Below, piece by piece: positions 52,786 to 61,894 of a stretch of 64,000 bases of DNA. Origin of the DNA: Thermoleophilia bacterium. Its GTDB lineage: Bacteria > Actinomycetota > Thermoleophilia > Gaiellales > Gaiellaceae. The notes beneath the pieces were generated by a model. That model did not search any database. It saw nothing but the letters and a program-made list of their open reading frames with translations, and was not told the DNA's origin. Location: contig JAHDVS010000007.1 in assembly GCA_023382435.1 (NCBI GenBank), positions 39,829 through 103,828 on the forward strand, written 5' to 3'. Position numbers and translations under genes: made by a program. Position 1 is the stretch's first letter. The number at the start of each line of letters is the position of its first letter.

Positions 52786-53253
52786 GTGAGCCTCGAGCTC
52801 GGGCGCGTGACCGACCGCAAGCCGCCGTTCAAGTACTCGGCGCTCGCGCGCGTCGGCTTCTCCGACACGGACGCGCAGGGGGTCGTCTACTACGGCCGCT
52901 ACCTGCCGTACTTCGACCTCGCCCAGAGCGAGTACCTGCGCCACGCCGGGCTGCTCGGCTCGAACGTGGAGCGGGAGCGGTTCGTGATGCGGGCGGTCAG
53001 CGTCGAGTACCACGCGCCCGCGCGCTTCGACGACCTGCTCGAGGTGTTCACCCGCGTCGGACGCGTCGGGCGGACGAGCGTGACGACGGTGTTCGCCGCC
53101 TACCGCCACGCGGACGACGTGCTCATGTGCACCGCGCACCAGGTCGCGGTGCGCGTGGACGCCCGGACGGGCCAGCCGGTACCGGTGCCGGAGGCGTACC
53201 GGGCGGCGCTGCGGGCATTCGAGGGCGCCGATCTCGAGGAGACGAGCCCGTGA
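52786..53253 (+). CDS. Hotdog-fold acyl-CoA thioesterase (YbgC/4HBT type)
   Basis: A 155-residue single hotdog domain. FSDTDAQGVVYYGRYLPYFD holds the catalytic Asp of the 4-hydroxybenzoyl-CoA thioesterase group, and VEYHAPARFDDLLEVFT follows. GTG at 52786 is 8 bases from TACCAT (52772-52777). The 109 bases before it, after manB, hold that promoter and no gene. The following GAF gene overlaps as GTGA. Confidence 0.88.
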   Translation: MSLELGRVTDRKPPFKYSALARVGFSDTDAQGVVYYGRYLPYFDLAQSEYLRHAGLLGSNVERERFVMRAVSVEYHAPARFDDLLEVFTRVGRVGRTSVTTVFAAYRHADDVLMCTAHQVAVRVDARTGQPVPVPEAYRAALRAFEGADLEETSP

Positions 53254-53729
53254 TCTCGTTGCCAGACCGCAGGCGCGGCGCGCTCGACGCGATCGACCGC
53301 GCCGTCAACGCCGAGCGGACGGCCGGCGCGGTGCTGGACAGGACGGTCGAGCTGCTCGCGGAGACGTTCGAGCACTACACCTGGGTGGGCGTCTACCTCG
53401 TCGACGGCGACGACCTCGTGCTCGGCCCGTGGCGCGGCCCGGAGGCCACCGAGCACGTGCGGATTCCCGTCGGCCAGGGGATCTGCGGCGCGGCCGCGGC
53501 CAGCGGGGAGACCGAGATCGTCGACGACGTGAACGCGGATTCCCGCTACCTCGCCTGCTTCCCCTCGACGCGCAGCGAGATCGTCGTCCCGATCCTCGCC
53601 CCCGCCCGCCCGCACGCGGTGCTCGGCGAGATCGACATCGACTCCGCCCGCCCGGCCGCATTCGACGCCGGCGACCGCGCCTTTCTCGAGCGCGTCGCGC
53701 GCATGGTCGCCACCCGTCTGCCGGGCTGA
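53250..53729 (+). CDS. GAF-domain free methionine-(R)-sulfoxide reductase (fRMsr)
   Basis: A 159-residue GAF protein. Cys residues in GQGICGAAAASGETEIVDDVN and RYLACFPSTRSEIVVPI match the redox Cys and sulfoxide-binding segment of fRMsr enzymes, which repair free oxidised methionine. YTWVGVYLVDGDDLVLGPW is the family N-terminal strand. GTG at 53250 overlaps the thioesterase stop as GTGA. Confidence 0.85.
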   Translation: MISLPDRRRGALDAIDRAVNAERTAGAVLDRTVELLAETFEHYTWVGVYLVDGDDLVLGPWRGPEATEHVRIPVGQGICGAAAASGETEIVDDVNADSRYLACFPSTRSEIVVPILAPARPHAVLGEIDIDSARPAAFDAGDRAFLERVARMVATRLPG

Positions 53730-53735
53730 GCTGCC

Positions 53736-54119
53736 GTGCGGGACGACCAGCGGGGCGCGCTCGAGGCGATCGAGCGGATCCTCAACCGCGAGCCCGACGC
53801 CGACGAGGTGCTCCGCCAGTCCGTCGCCGCCCTCGCCGAGCGGGTCGAGCGCTACGACTGGGCGGGCATCTCGTTCGTCGAGGACGACGGGCTCGCACCC
53901 GGCCCCGCGAGCGGCGACGCCGGTGCCGCCGGCAGCCGCGTCACCGTGCCCGTCGTCCACGAGGGCCAGCGGGTCGGCGAGCTCGCCGTCGCCTCGCGGG
54001 GGCCGGACGCGCTCGGGCCCGAGGACGAGCAGCTGCTCGAACGAGTCGCGGTGCTGCTCTCCCTCCACTGCCTCGTCGGCTGGGACACGGGCGGCGTTCC
54101 CTGGGACGAGCTCGGGTAG
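53736..54119 (+). CDS. Cys-poor GAF paralogue of the preceding gene
   Basis: A 127-residue protein with the same start as its neighbour (RGALEAIERILNREPDADEVLRQSV versus RGALDAIDRAVNAERTAG; then YDWAGISFVEDDGLAPGP). The segment carrying the reactive Cys residues is shortened to a strand reading SRVTVPVVHEGQRVGELAV, so it cannot be a reductase. The one Cys, in LHCLVGW, is elsewhere. It may be a partner or a sensor. GTG at 53736 is 6 bases after the fRMsr stop. Confidence 0.75.
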   Translation: MRDDQRGALEAIERILNREPDADEVLRQSVAALAERVERYDWAGISFVEDDGLAPGPASGDAGAAGSRVTVPVVHEGQRVGELAVASRGPDALGPEDEQLLERVAVLLSLHCLVGWDTGGVPWDELG

Positions 54120-54122
54120 AAC

Positions 54123-54758
54123 TCAGGCGACGCCGAGCAGGCTCTTCGCGCGCTCAGTCGCCGACGCCGCGTCGGGCGCGTAAGCGTCCGCGCCGATCGA
54201 GTCCGCGTACTCCTGCGTCAGCGGCGCCCCGCCGACCATCACGACCACCCTGTCGCGGAGGCTCGCCTCGACGAGCGCCTCGATGATCGTCTTCATGTTC
54301 GGCATCGTCGTCGTCAGGAGCGCCGACAGGCCGATGATGTCCGGCTGGAGCTCCTCGATCGCGAGAATGAAGCGATCCGCGTCCACGTCGGTGCCGAGAT
54401 CGTGCACCTCGAAGCCGGAGCCCTCCATCATGATCCCGACGATGTTCTTGCCGATGTCGTGGATGTCACCCTTGACCGTGCCGAGCACGACCGTGCCGCG
54501 CTTCGTCGAGTCGTAGCGGGCCAGCAGCGGCTGCAGGATCCCCAGGCACGCCTTCATCGCCCGTGCGGCGATCAACATCTCCGGGACGTAGATCTCCCCC
54601 TCCGAGAAGCGCTGGCCGATCACGTCCATCGCCGGCACGAGCCCGCCCTCGAGAATCTCGAGCGCGTCGGTGTCCGCGTCGACCAGCCCCTGCGTCAGCT
54701 CGACCGCTGTTGGCGCGTCCCCGTTCTCGACCGCCATGCTCAGCTCTTCGAAGCGCAT
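54123..54758 (-). CDS. Corrinoid (B12-binding) methyl carrier protein, second set
   Basis: A 211-residue MtbC/MtaC-type protein: helical cap (ALEILEGGLVPAMDVIGQRFSEGEIYVPEML) and B12 domain with DIHDIGKN, LSALLTTTMPNMKTI and VGGAPLTQEYADSIGADAY. It lacks the N-terminal extension of the first corrinoid protein. ATG at 54758 overlaps the DUF1638 gene by 19 bases, with GGAGG directly upstream. Converges with the GAF gene 3 bases away. Confidence 0.92.
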   Translation of the reverse strand: MRFEELSMAVENGDAPTAVELTQGLVDADTDALEILEGGLVPAMDVIGQRFSEGEIYVPEMLIAARAMKACLGILQPLLARYDSTKRGTVVLGTVKGDIHDIGKNIVGIMMEGSGFEVHDLGTDVDADRFILAIEELQPDIIGLSALLTTTMPNMKTIIEALVEASLRDRVVVMVGGAPLTQEYADSIGADAYAPDAASATERAKSLLGVA

Positions 54759-55426
54759 GCCTCCCCCTTCTTCCGTGACGTCGCCGGGACCGGCTCGACC
54801 AGCGCTGCGAGGCGCTCCTCGAGATCACCCGCACGGGAGTCTCGCACTTCCAGCTCGAGCCCGAGGTAGTCGGCGATCTCACGGGCCTTCGCGTCCAGCC
54901 GCGGGTCGGCCTCCCTGCGCAGGTAGACGAGCGCCGTCGAGTTGCCGAAGTAGACCTCCTTCAGATCCGGGTAGCGGTCGAGGCCGAGCCCTTTCAGGAC
55001 CGCCTGCTCCCAGTTGCGGACGAGCCACGAGGTCAGGAAATACGTACCCGGCCGGCGCGTGGCGTTCACCGCGAACTCCCGCGCCCCCATCATCATCTCG
55101 TAGCAGTGTGGCCCGGACGGGCGAACCGCGTGCTCGAAGCGCTCCAGCACCCGGTCGAGCGCGCCGAACGTGCCGCAGTCGCCGTACACGACCACGACGC
55201 GCTCGTAGCCGTCGAGCTCACCGAGCTTCGCCTCGACCGCCGGCGCGATCTCCTTCGGGTACAGGTGGTGCGAGGCCGGCAGCCCGTGGACGTCCACTGT
55301 CCAGCCGCGCCGGGCGATCAGGTCGCGCACCTCGTTCACGATCGCACCGCAGACGAGCACGGCGACGCGGGCGTCCTCCCGACGGGCAGGCAGCCCCAGC
55401 GCGGGATCGTCCGGCCGCGCGCTCAC
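54740..55426 (-). CDS. DUF1638 family protein
   Basis: A 228-residue protein with VAVLVCGAIVNEVRDLI, HLYPKEIAPAVEAKL, VVVYGDCGTFGALDRVL, HCYEMMMGAREF and TYFLTSWLVRNWEQAVLKGL. The Cys in VYGDCG and the HCYE segment suggest a metal or ligand site. DUF1638 genes commonly lie between a URO-D-fold methyltransferase and a corrinoid protein, as here, so it is probably a subunit or partner of methyl transfer; its activity is unknown. GTG at 55426 overlaps the upstream stop as GTGA. Confidence 0.82.
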   Translation of the reverse strand: MSARPDDPALGLPARREDARVAVLVCGAIVNEVRDLIARRGWTVDVHGLPASHHLYPKEIAPAVEAKLGELDGYERVVVVYGDCGTFGALDRVLERFEHAVRPSGPHCYEMMMGAREFAVNATRRPGTYFLTSWLVRNWEQAVLKGLGLDRYPDLKEVYFGNSTALVYLRREADPRLDAKAREIADYLGLELEVRDSRAGDLEERLAALVEPVPATSRKKGEACASKS

Positions 55427-56625
55427 CCGAGCTCGTGCGCCTCGATCCGCTCCGCAATCCAGCGGACCCGCTCGATGTCGTTGTGGCCCATCACCATGTC
55501 GGACACGCCGAGAATGATCCGCGAGTCGCCGATCCGCTCCAGGATATGGTTGACGTACGCCTCGAGCTCAGCCTGGGTCGTGTGCTCCTCGAGCAGCGGC
55601 GAAGGGATCGCGCCCCACACGATCGGCCAATCCCGCCCACCCCAGGCGTCCCACACCTCGTCGAAGGTCGTTCCGGAGAGCGGCACGGGCGAGAAGGACT
55701 CGCACACGTCGAGGCCGGACTCCGGCAGCACGCCGAGCAGCGGCTTCAGGTCGCCGTCCGTGTGGCTGCCCATCCGCTTGCCCTGCCCGTGCAGGATCTC
55801 GGCGTACCGCTGCGAGTACGGCACGTAGTACTCCCTGAACAGCTTCGGGTTCGTCATCGCGCCGGTGAGGTTGTCGGCGAACTCCGCGTACGGCGTGTCG
55901 AGCCCGGCGAGGTGCCCGAGCGTCTCGACCAGGCGCTCATCGATGTGGTCGAGCAGCGTACGCAGCCTCGCCGGGTCGTCGTAGGTGAGGTAGAACGTGC
56001 CGAGCTCGCCCAGATACTCGAGCAGGACCTGCTGGAACGGCGTCTGCTGCAGGAAGCACACCGCGAACCCGTCCCCCCCGAGAGCCTCGTCCACCTCGCG
56101 GAACTCGTCGAACAGCGGCACGTACTCGTGGCGGTCGAGAATCCAGTGAGCGACCGCGAAATCCGCCTCGTCCTTGAGCAGGTGCTCGCGCATGTAGGGG
56201 TCCTCGCCGTTGTCGACTGTCTCCTGGAGCGTCTGGTGCTCGCCGACTATCGTCCCGACCGGCGTGATCAGCTCGAAGCGGGTGATCCCGGCGCGGTCGA
56301 TGGGCACGATGTCGCGCAGACCCGGGTAGTGCCGGACTACCGGCTCGTACTCGTGGTAGTGCGGCTCCCCGTTGAACGTCGCCTTCACCTCGACGCCGAC
56401 GAGCCGGAAGCCGTGCGGTCTGACCCACGCCTGCTGGCCCATGCCGACATCCCGGTGGACGTCGAGCAGCGACATGCCCTCGTAGCGCTCGGGCAGCGTC
56501 CCGTTCATCACCCGCACCCGGTGCCACATCTCGAGGCGATCGACGAACGGGATGCGATCCGGCCGCTCGCCGCCCAGCACCGCCAGCAGGCGCTCGCGAT
56601 GGCTCATGCGCGTCGTCACGCTCAT
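55423..56625 (-). CDS. Uroporphyrinogen-decarboxylase-fold methyltransferase, second set
   Basis: A 400-residue URO-D family protein. It starts SHRERLLAVLGGERPDRIPFVD; the substrate-barrel end has KRMGSHTDGDLKPLLGVLPESGLDVCESFSPVP, with the His, Asp and Cys that would bind zinc, and ILGVSDMV. It differs from the first set's enzyme in length and in having HTDGD instead of HICGR, so it likely uses another methyl donor. ATG at 56625 has AGGAG 11 bases upstream; ATG at 56607 is possible. A TATGAT hexamer lies near 56650-56658. Confidence 0.83.
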   Translation of the reverse strand: MSVTTRMSHRERLLAVLGGERPDRIPFVDRLEMWHRVRVMNGTLPERYEGMSLLDVHRDVGMGQQAWVRPHGFRLVGVEVKATFNGEPHYHEYEPVVRHYPGLRDIVPIDRAGITRFELITPVGTIVGEHQTLQETVDNGEDPYMREHLLKDEADFAVAHWILDRHEYVPLFDEFREVDEALGGDGFAVCFLQQTPFQQVLLEYLGELGTFYLTYDDPARLRTLLDHIDERLVETLGHLAGLDTPYAEFADNLTGAMTNPKLFREYYVPYSQRYAEILHGQGKRMGSHTDGDLKPLLGVLPESGLDVCESFSPVPLSGTTFDEVWDAWGGRDWPIVWGAIPSPLLEEHTTQAELEAYVNHILERIGDSRIILGVSDMVMGHNDIERVRWIAERIEAHELG

Positions 56626-56687
56626 CGTCTTTCAGACTCCTCCCGGGCGGATCATATAGGATATGGTGCGAACCGAGCCCTGATGCT

Positions 56688-58901
56688 CTACGACGGTGTC
56701 ACCCGGTAGGCATCCACGACGCTCTCGAGGTTGCGAAGCGCGTTCAGGAGCGCCCGCAGCGACTTCACGTCCCCGATCTCGGCCACGTACCAGTTGCGGG
56801 CCATCTGGTCCTCCACGTGGCCCGAGTACTCGACGATGTTCGCGCCATGCTCGGCGAACGTCCTGGCGACGTCCTCGAGCAGCCGGGCCCGATCCCAGGA
56901 GTCGACCGCGATCTGCACCCGGAAGCTCTGGGTCGACCCGCCGTCCCATTCGACCGGCGTGAACCGCTCCGGATTGCGCATCAGCGCCCTCACATTCGGG
57001 CAATCCGCCCGGTGGATCGTGATCCCCTTGCCGAGCGAGATGTAGCCGGTGACCCCGTCGCCGGGCACGGGGTTGCAGCACTTCGCGAGCCGCACCAGCA
57101 CGTCCTCGACCCCGGGGACGCTGATCCCGACCGCGTGCGAGGCGACGGTGCTGCGGGCCTTGGGCTTGCGTGGGACGAACTCCTCGTGCGCGACCTCGGC
57201 CGTCTTCAACCGGTGCAGCACCTTCGCGACGACCTGCGAGACCGGGAGCTTGCCCGAGCCGAGCGCGAGGTAGAACTCCTCCGCCTTCTTGAAGTTCATC
57301 TCGCGGATCACTCCGGCGAGCACCGCGGATCCGGCGACTTTCTTGAAGGGCAGGTTGTGCTGCTTCAGCGCCTGCTCGAGCGAGTCGCGGCCGCGCTGCT
57401 CGGTGTCCTCGCGCGTCTCGCGGCTCCACCACTGGCGGATCTTGTTGCGCGCGCGCGAGGACACGGCGACCTGGAGCCAGTCACGCGACGGGCCGCGACC
57501 GAGCTGCTTCGAGGTCAGGATCTCGACGAAGTCGCCGCTCTTGAGCTGGTAGTGGAGCGGCACGATCCTCCCGTTCACCTTCGCGCCGACGGTGCGATGG
57601 CCGACGTCGGTGTGGACCGCGTAGGCGAAGTCGATCGGCGTCGAGCCTGCCGGCAGCGACTTCACCTCGCCCGCAGGCGTGAACACGAAGACCTCGTCGG
57701 CGTAGAGGTCGGTCCGGAACGAGCGCATGAACTCGCCGGGGTCGGACTCGTCCTGCTGCCAGTCCATCAGCTGCTTCAGCCACGCGAGCCTTTCCGCATC
57801 CGCCCTGCCGTCGCGGACTCCGGCCTTGTAGAGCCAGTGCGCGGCGACACCGAGCTCCGCGGTGTCGTGCATCTCGCGGGTGCGCACCTGGATCTCGAGC
57901 GGCTTGCCCTCGGGACCCACGACCGTCGTGTGCAGCGACCGGTACATGTTCAGCTTCGGCATCGCGACGTAGTCCTTGAACCGCCCGGGCATCGGCTTCC
58001 ACAGCGAGTGGATGATCCCGAGCACGGCGTAGCAGTCGCCCTGCCCCTCACGGCCCGGCCGATCGACGATCACGCGCATCGCGGTCAGATCGTAGATCTC
58101 GTTGAACTCCTTGCCCCGCTTCACCATCTTCTCGTAGATGGAGTAGAAGTGCTTCGCGCGACCGGCGAGCTCGGCACGGATGCCCGCCTTCTCGAGCTCG
58201 GCCCTGAGCACGCGGGATGCCTCGGCCACGTCGCACTCGCGGTCCGTCCGCCGCTGGGCCACCATCGCCTCGATCTCCGTGTACTTGCGCGGGTGCAGCG
58301 TCTGGAACGCGAGGTCCTCGAGCTCCCATTTGATCTGGTGGATGCCGAGGCGGTGTGCGAGCGGCGCGTACACCTCGAGCGTCTCGCGCGCCTTCTGGAT
58401 CTGCTTCTGCTTGCCCAGGTACTCGATCGTCCGCATGTTGTGCAGCCGATCCGCGAGCTTGATGATGATCACCCGGATGTCCTGCGCCATCGCGACGATC
58501 ATCTTGCGGTAGTTCTCGACCTGGGCCTGCTCGCGGCTCTGGAACCTGATCCGCGTCAGCTTCGTGACGCCCTCGACAAGCCGGCCGATCTCCTCCCCGA
58601 ACTCGGACTGCACGTGCTCGATCGTCGCGCCCGTGTCCTCGACCACGTCGTGCAGCAGCCCGGCGGCGACCGTGCGGGAGTCCATCCGCAGCTCCGCGAG
58701 GATGCGGGCGACGGCCGCGGGGTGCACGACGAAGTCCTCGCCGCTTCGACGCTTGTGACCCTCGTGGGAGGCGCAGGCGTACACGAACGCTCGCTCGAGC
58801 AGGTCGCGGTCGACCTCCCGGTTGTGTTCCCCGACCGTGGCGACCAGCTCGTCGAGGAGGCGGCGGTGCCGCTCTGCCGGCCCGCTCAGAACCTGCTCCA
58901 T
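56688..58901 (-). CDS. relA: Bifunctional (p)ppGpp synthetase/hydrolase
   Basis: A 737-residue long RSH protein. The HD hydrolase domain has VVHPAAVARILAELRMD and LLHDVVEDTGA, both with His-Asp intact; the synthetase domain has EIYDLTAMRVIVD and YRSLHTTVVGPEGKPLEIQVRT. TGS (VFTPAGEVKSLPAGSTPIDFAYAVH), zinc-finger-like CCNPVPGD and C-terminal ACT domains complete it. It sets the stringent response. ATG at 58901 is 6 bases from TACAAT (58908-58913): leaderless. Confidence 0.95.
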   Translation of the reverse strand: MEQVLSGPAERHRRLLDELVATVGEHNREVDRDLLERAFVYACASHEGHKRRSGEDFVVHPAAVARILAELRMDSRTVAAGLLHDVVEDTGATIEHVQSEFGEEIGRLVEGVTKLTRIRFQSREQAQVENYRKMIVAMAQDIRVIIIKLADRLHNMRTIEYLGKQKQIQKARETLEVYAPLAHRLGIHQIKWELEDLAFQTLHPRKYTEIEAMVAQRRTDRECDVAEASRVLRAELEKAGIRAELAGRAKHFYSIYEKMVKRGKEFNEIYDLTAMRVIVDRPGREGQGDCYAVLGIIHSLWKPMPGRFKDYVAMPKLNMYRSLHTTVVGPEGKPLEIQVRTREMHDTAELGVAAHWLYKAGVRDGRADAERLAWLKQLMDWQQDESDPGEFMRSFRTDLYADEVFVFTPAGEVKSLPAGSTPIDFAYAVHTDVGHRTVGAKVNGRIVPLHYQLKSGDFVEILTSKQLGRGPSRDWLQVAVSSRARNKIRQWWSRETREDTEQRGRDSLEQALKQHNLPFKKVAGSAVLAGVIREMNFKKAEEFYLALGSGKLPVSQVVAKVLHRLKTAEVAHEEFVPRKPKARSTVASHAVGISVPGVEDVLVRLAKCCNPVPGDGVTGYISLGKGITIHRADCPNVRALMRNPERFTPVEWDGGSTQSFRVQIAVDSWDRARLLEDVARTFAEHGANIVEYSGHVEDQMARNWYVAEIGDVKSLRALLNALRNLESVVDAYRVTPS

Positions 58902-58935
58902 GGACGTATTGTAGGCGGCCGGCTGCCCGGCCCCG

Positions 58936-60825
58936 TCAGGCGGCCCTGGGCAGCTCGCCGACCGCGCCCGCGAGCAGAGCCCGGAACGTCTCCGACTCGA
59001 CGAGCTGGCGCCCCGACGACGCGCCGCCGACGAGCCCGAGCTCGTCGAAGACCGCGCGCGCCTCGGGGCTCCACGCCTGCTCCCCCGCCTTCCACTCGGT
59101 GGCGAGGCGCGCGCGCAGCTCCTCGTAGCCCTCGGGGGTCTCGAACGCGCGCCGGACGACGAGCTGTGGCGAAACCGTCCCGTTCCAGCGATTTGCCCCG
59201 AGGCGGAAGCAGACGTCGAAGAGGCCGGGGCGGCGCAGGCGGTCAAGCTGGACCCCCTGACCAAACGCGATCGCACCCGAGCGCACGGCCGGGCCCGGGC
59301 CGCCGCGGGGCGTAACCGCCAGACGCAGGTGCTTGCCGTCGCCGACGAGAGCGTGCTCGGACAGCTCACACGCGGGCGCGAGCAAGGTCACGCCGGGGTT
59401 GCCGAGACCGAACGGGGCGAGCCGCTCCAGCTCGTCGACGAGATCGAGCGTGAGCTCGTGGCCCCGAACGACGGCGTCGATCTCGACCGACGGGCGCAGG
59501 TCCGTGTCCGCGAGCTCTGCGGCCGCGCGGGTGGCGAACGCCTCCGCGAACGCCTCGAGGCGCTCGGGACGGATCGAGAGACCCGCTGCCGCGCGGTGGC
59601 CGCCGAAGCGCTCGAGCTCGCCGGCGCAGGCGGCGAGGGCCCCGTGCAGATCGAAAGCGGGGATCGAGCGGCCCGAGCCTTTCCACGCGTCGTCGCCGCC
59701 GGCGACGAGCACGACCGGGCGCCGCGTGCGCTCGACGAGCCGGGAGGCGACGATCCCGATCACGCCCTGATGCCAGTCCTCGCCCCAGAGCACGTAGGCA
59801 CGGCGGCGGCGGTGCGAGTCGGGCCACGCGGCGATCTGGCGCGTCGCCTCCCGCAGGATCCGCTCCTCGACCGCCTGACGATCGCGGTTCAACTCCTCGA
59901 GCTTCGCGGCGAGACGGGCGGCCTCGGCGGCATCCTCGGTGAGCAGCAGCTCGAGCGCTACCCGCGGGTGACCGAGCCGGCCGGCGGCGTTGATCCGCGG
60001 AGCGAGGCGGAAGCCGATCGCGCCGGAGTCGACTGCGCCGGGATCGACTCCGGCGGCGCGCATCAGCGCGAGCAGGCCCGGCCGGGCCGTCCGGGCCAAC
60101 CGCCTCAGGCCGGCTGTGACGAGGCTGCGGTTCTCGTCGACGAGCGGCACGACGTCGGCCACGGTCGCGAGCGCGACGAGGTCGAGATGCTCCGCGACGG
60201 CATCCGTGCCGGCAAGCGCCTGGGCGAGCTTGTACACGACTCCGGTGCCGCAGAGCTCGGGGAACGGGTAGCCGGACGGGCGGGTCGCGACGATCGGGCA
60301 GGCGGGAAGCGCCTCCCCGGGACGGTGGTGGTCCGTGACGATGACGTCGAGGCCGAGCCCCGTCGCGTGCGCGACCTCGTCGACCGCGGTGATCCCGCAG
60401 TCGACCGTCAGGACGAGCCCGTACCCCGCCTCCGCGAGCCTCGTGAGCGTGTCGCCGGCGAGGCCGTAGCCCTCCTCGAAACGGCTCGGCAGGTGCCAGT
60501 CGACGTCCGCGCCGAGCCCCCTGAGCACGGTCACGGCGAGCGCGGTTGCGCAGATCCCGTCCACGTCGTAGTCGCCGTGGACGCAGATCCGCCTCCCGGC
60601 CGCGATCGCCGCCCTGATGGCGTCCCGGGCGACGGCCATGTCGCCGAGCAGGAGCGGATCGTGCGAGACCGACTCGCCGTCGAGGAGCGCGCGCGCGCTC
60701 TCGGGGTCGCCATACCCCCGCCGGACGAGGACGGATGCGAGCGTCTCGCTGACCCCGAGCGCCGCAGCCAGGGATTCGACCTCCCGGCGAGGACACGGAC
60801 GGAGCGTCCAGGTGCCCTCGGTCAC
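58936..60825 (-). CDS. recJ: Single-stranded-DNA exonuclease RecJ
   Basis: A 629-residue DHH-family 5'-3' exonuclease for recombination and mismatch repair. HGDYDVDGICATAL and VTVDCGITAVDE give the first metal ligands, VTDHHRPGEALP the DHH motif, and GGHRAAAGLSIRPERLEAF the DHHA1 motif. The OB-fold follows from about residue 460. GTG at 60825 lies 7 bases from TAGTTT (60833-60838). It is divergent from the small ORF at 60924. Confidence 0.92.
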   Translation of the reverse strand: MTEGTWTLRPCPRREVESLAAALGVSETLASVLVRRGYGDPESARALLDGESVSHDPLLLGDMAVARDAIRAAIAAGRRICVHGDYDVDGICATALAVTVLRGLGADVDWHLPSRFEEGYGLAGDTLTRLAEAGYGLVLTVDCGITAVDEVAHATGLGLDVIVTDHHRPGEALPACPIVATRPSGYPFPELCGTGVVYKLAQALAGTDAVAEHLDLVALATVADVVPLVDENRSLVTAGLRRLARTARPGLLALMRAAGVDPGAVDSGAIGFRLAPRINAAGRLGHPRVALELLLTEDAAEAARLAAKLEELNRDRQAVEERILREATRQIAAWPDSHRRRRAYVLWGEDWHQGVIGIVASRLVERTRRPVVLVAGGDDAWKGSGRSIPAFDLHGALAACAGELERFGGHRAAAGLSIRPERLEAFAEAFATRAAAELADTDLRPSVEIDAVVRGHELTLDLVDELERLAPFGLGNPGVTLLAPACELSEHALVGDGKHLRLAVTPRGGPGPAVRSGAIAFGQGVQLDRLRRPGLFDVCFRLGANRWNGTVSPQLVVRRAFETPEGYEELRARLATEWKAGEQAWSPEARAVFDELGLVGGASSGRQLVESETFRALLAGAVGELPRAA

Positions 60826-60923
60826 GTCTCCAAAACTAGAGGCGCGGTCGGACGGAGGGTCCCGCCGCGTGAATCCCCCGTTCGGGGGAGAGGAACCGGG
60901 CCGGGCGGGCAGAACACGGAACC

Positions 60924-61175
60924 GTGCGCATCGCCAGGGCTGTCGAGGCTCTCTCCCCGTCCCGCCGCCGGCGCGCCCGGGGCGCGCAACGGCTGCTCAC
61001 CGACCTGATCACGATCGAGCGGATGTCGCGCCCGCGCGCGCCGTCCGCTCGCGCACGACTCGAGGACGAGCTCGGAACGGCCCTCCTGCTCGAGCTCGAG
61101 CGGGAGTTGGGGCTCGAGGGGCGCCTCGCCCTGCGCGGGCCCGGGCGGAGCAGACGGCTTCGCGACGCCGCGTAG
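60924..61175 (+). CDS. Small Arg/Leu-rich hypothetical protein
   Basis: An 83-residue frame from GTG 60924 reading RIARAVEALSPSRRRRARG and later ARLEDELGTALLLELERELG. It is strongly basic at the start and helical-looking later. No family recognised and no ribosome site, so it may be chance, but it fills the gap between recJ and the next plus-strand gene and no other frame looks better. Confidence 0.35.
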   Translation: MRIARAVEALSPSRRRRARGAQRLLTDLITIERMSRPRAPSARARLEDELGTALLLELERELGLEGRLALRGPGRSRRLRDAA

Positions 61176-61215
61176 CGCGGCCTGCCGCACGTCAGGTCGG
61201 GTCTATCCTGTACGC

Positions 61216-61674
61216 GTGGCCGAGACGAACTACGCGTCGGGCGACGACTTCACCGTCGAGTTCCTCGGCTACCGGTTCGACTTCAACGCGATCGACTTCG
61301 AGCAGCGCGTGAACGCTGCCGCGGTGCGACTGGGCCTGGTCGAGCCGGGCGAGCTCGAAACCGGCGAGATCGGGGACCTGGTCGAGCTCGCGACGGAGGG
61401 CCGGGTCGAGGAACCGCGCAGCGGCCTCGGCGAATACCTCGTCCGCAACTGGGATCAGCTCTCGCTCGTCGGTGAGGAATCGCTCGTCTACTGGCTGCGC
61501 AAGCTCGTGTTCCGCAGCGCCTGGCTCGACCATCGCGTCAAGGAGAACCTGCTCGAGGTCGAGTGGGAAGAGGAGAGCGGGGAGTTCTCCTACCGCGACC
61601 CCCGGGGCGGGCGCGCCCTGCTCGAGCTCGCCCCGGTGCCCTCCTGGCACGACCTCCAGTTCCGCCGGACGTAA
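61216..61674 (+). CDS. Hypothetical acidic protein
   Basis: A 152-residue soluble, acidic protein that I do not recognise: YASGDDFTVEFLGYRFDFNAIDFEQRV, then LGLVEPGELETGEIGDLVELATEG, and an aromatic C-terminal half (LVYWLRKLVFRSAWLDHRVKENLLEVEWEEE). GTG at 61216 is 6 bases from TATCCT (61204-61209), so the gene looks genuinely expressed, as a leaderless message. Confidence 0.7.
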   Translation: MAETNYASGDDFTVEFLGYRFDFNAIDFEQRVNAAAVRLGLVEPGELETGEIGDLVELATEGRVEEPRSGLGEYLVRNWDQLSLVGEESLVYWLRKLVFRSAWLDHRVKENLLEVEWEEESGEFSYRDPRGGRALLELAPVPSWHDLQFRRT

Positions 61675-61711
61675 CTCCAGTCGCACCGGCGGCCGCGTCG
61701 AGAACAACTGA

Positions 61712-61726
61712 AGGGGTCAGACCCCT
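61712..61726. terminator. Hairpin between convergent genes
   Basis: AGGGGTC-A-GACCCCT is an exact inverted repeat in the 220-base gap between the convergent genes ending at 61674 and 61895. It may terminate from either side. The remaining gap (61727-61894) contains two related stretches described in the findings and no convincing gene. Confidence 0.45.
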
Positions 61727-61894
61727 CAACGGGGTCGCTCCGGAGACGAGGTAGCGCCCGTCGTTCGAGGCAACGATCCACGGCTCGCCCACGGCGGAGG
61801 GCTCACCCGGCGGGGCGGTCCGGTCGGCGGTCTCCGTGCCGTGAGACGAGGTACGCCCCGTTGACCCGGATCGTGATCCGGGCGCCAGCGTCGT

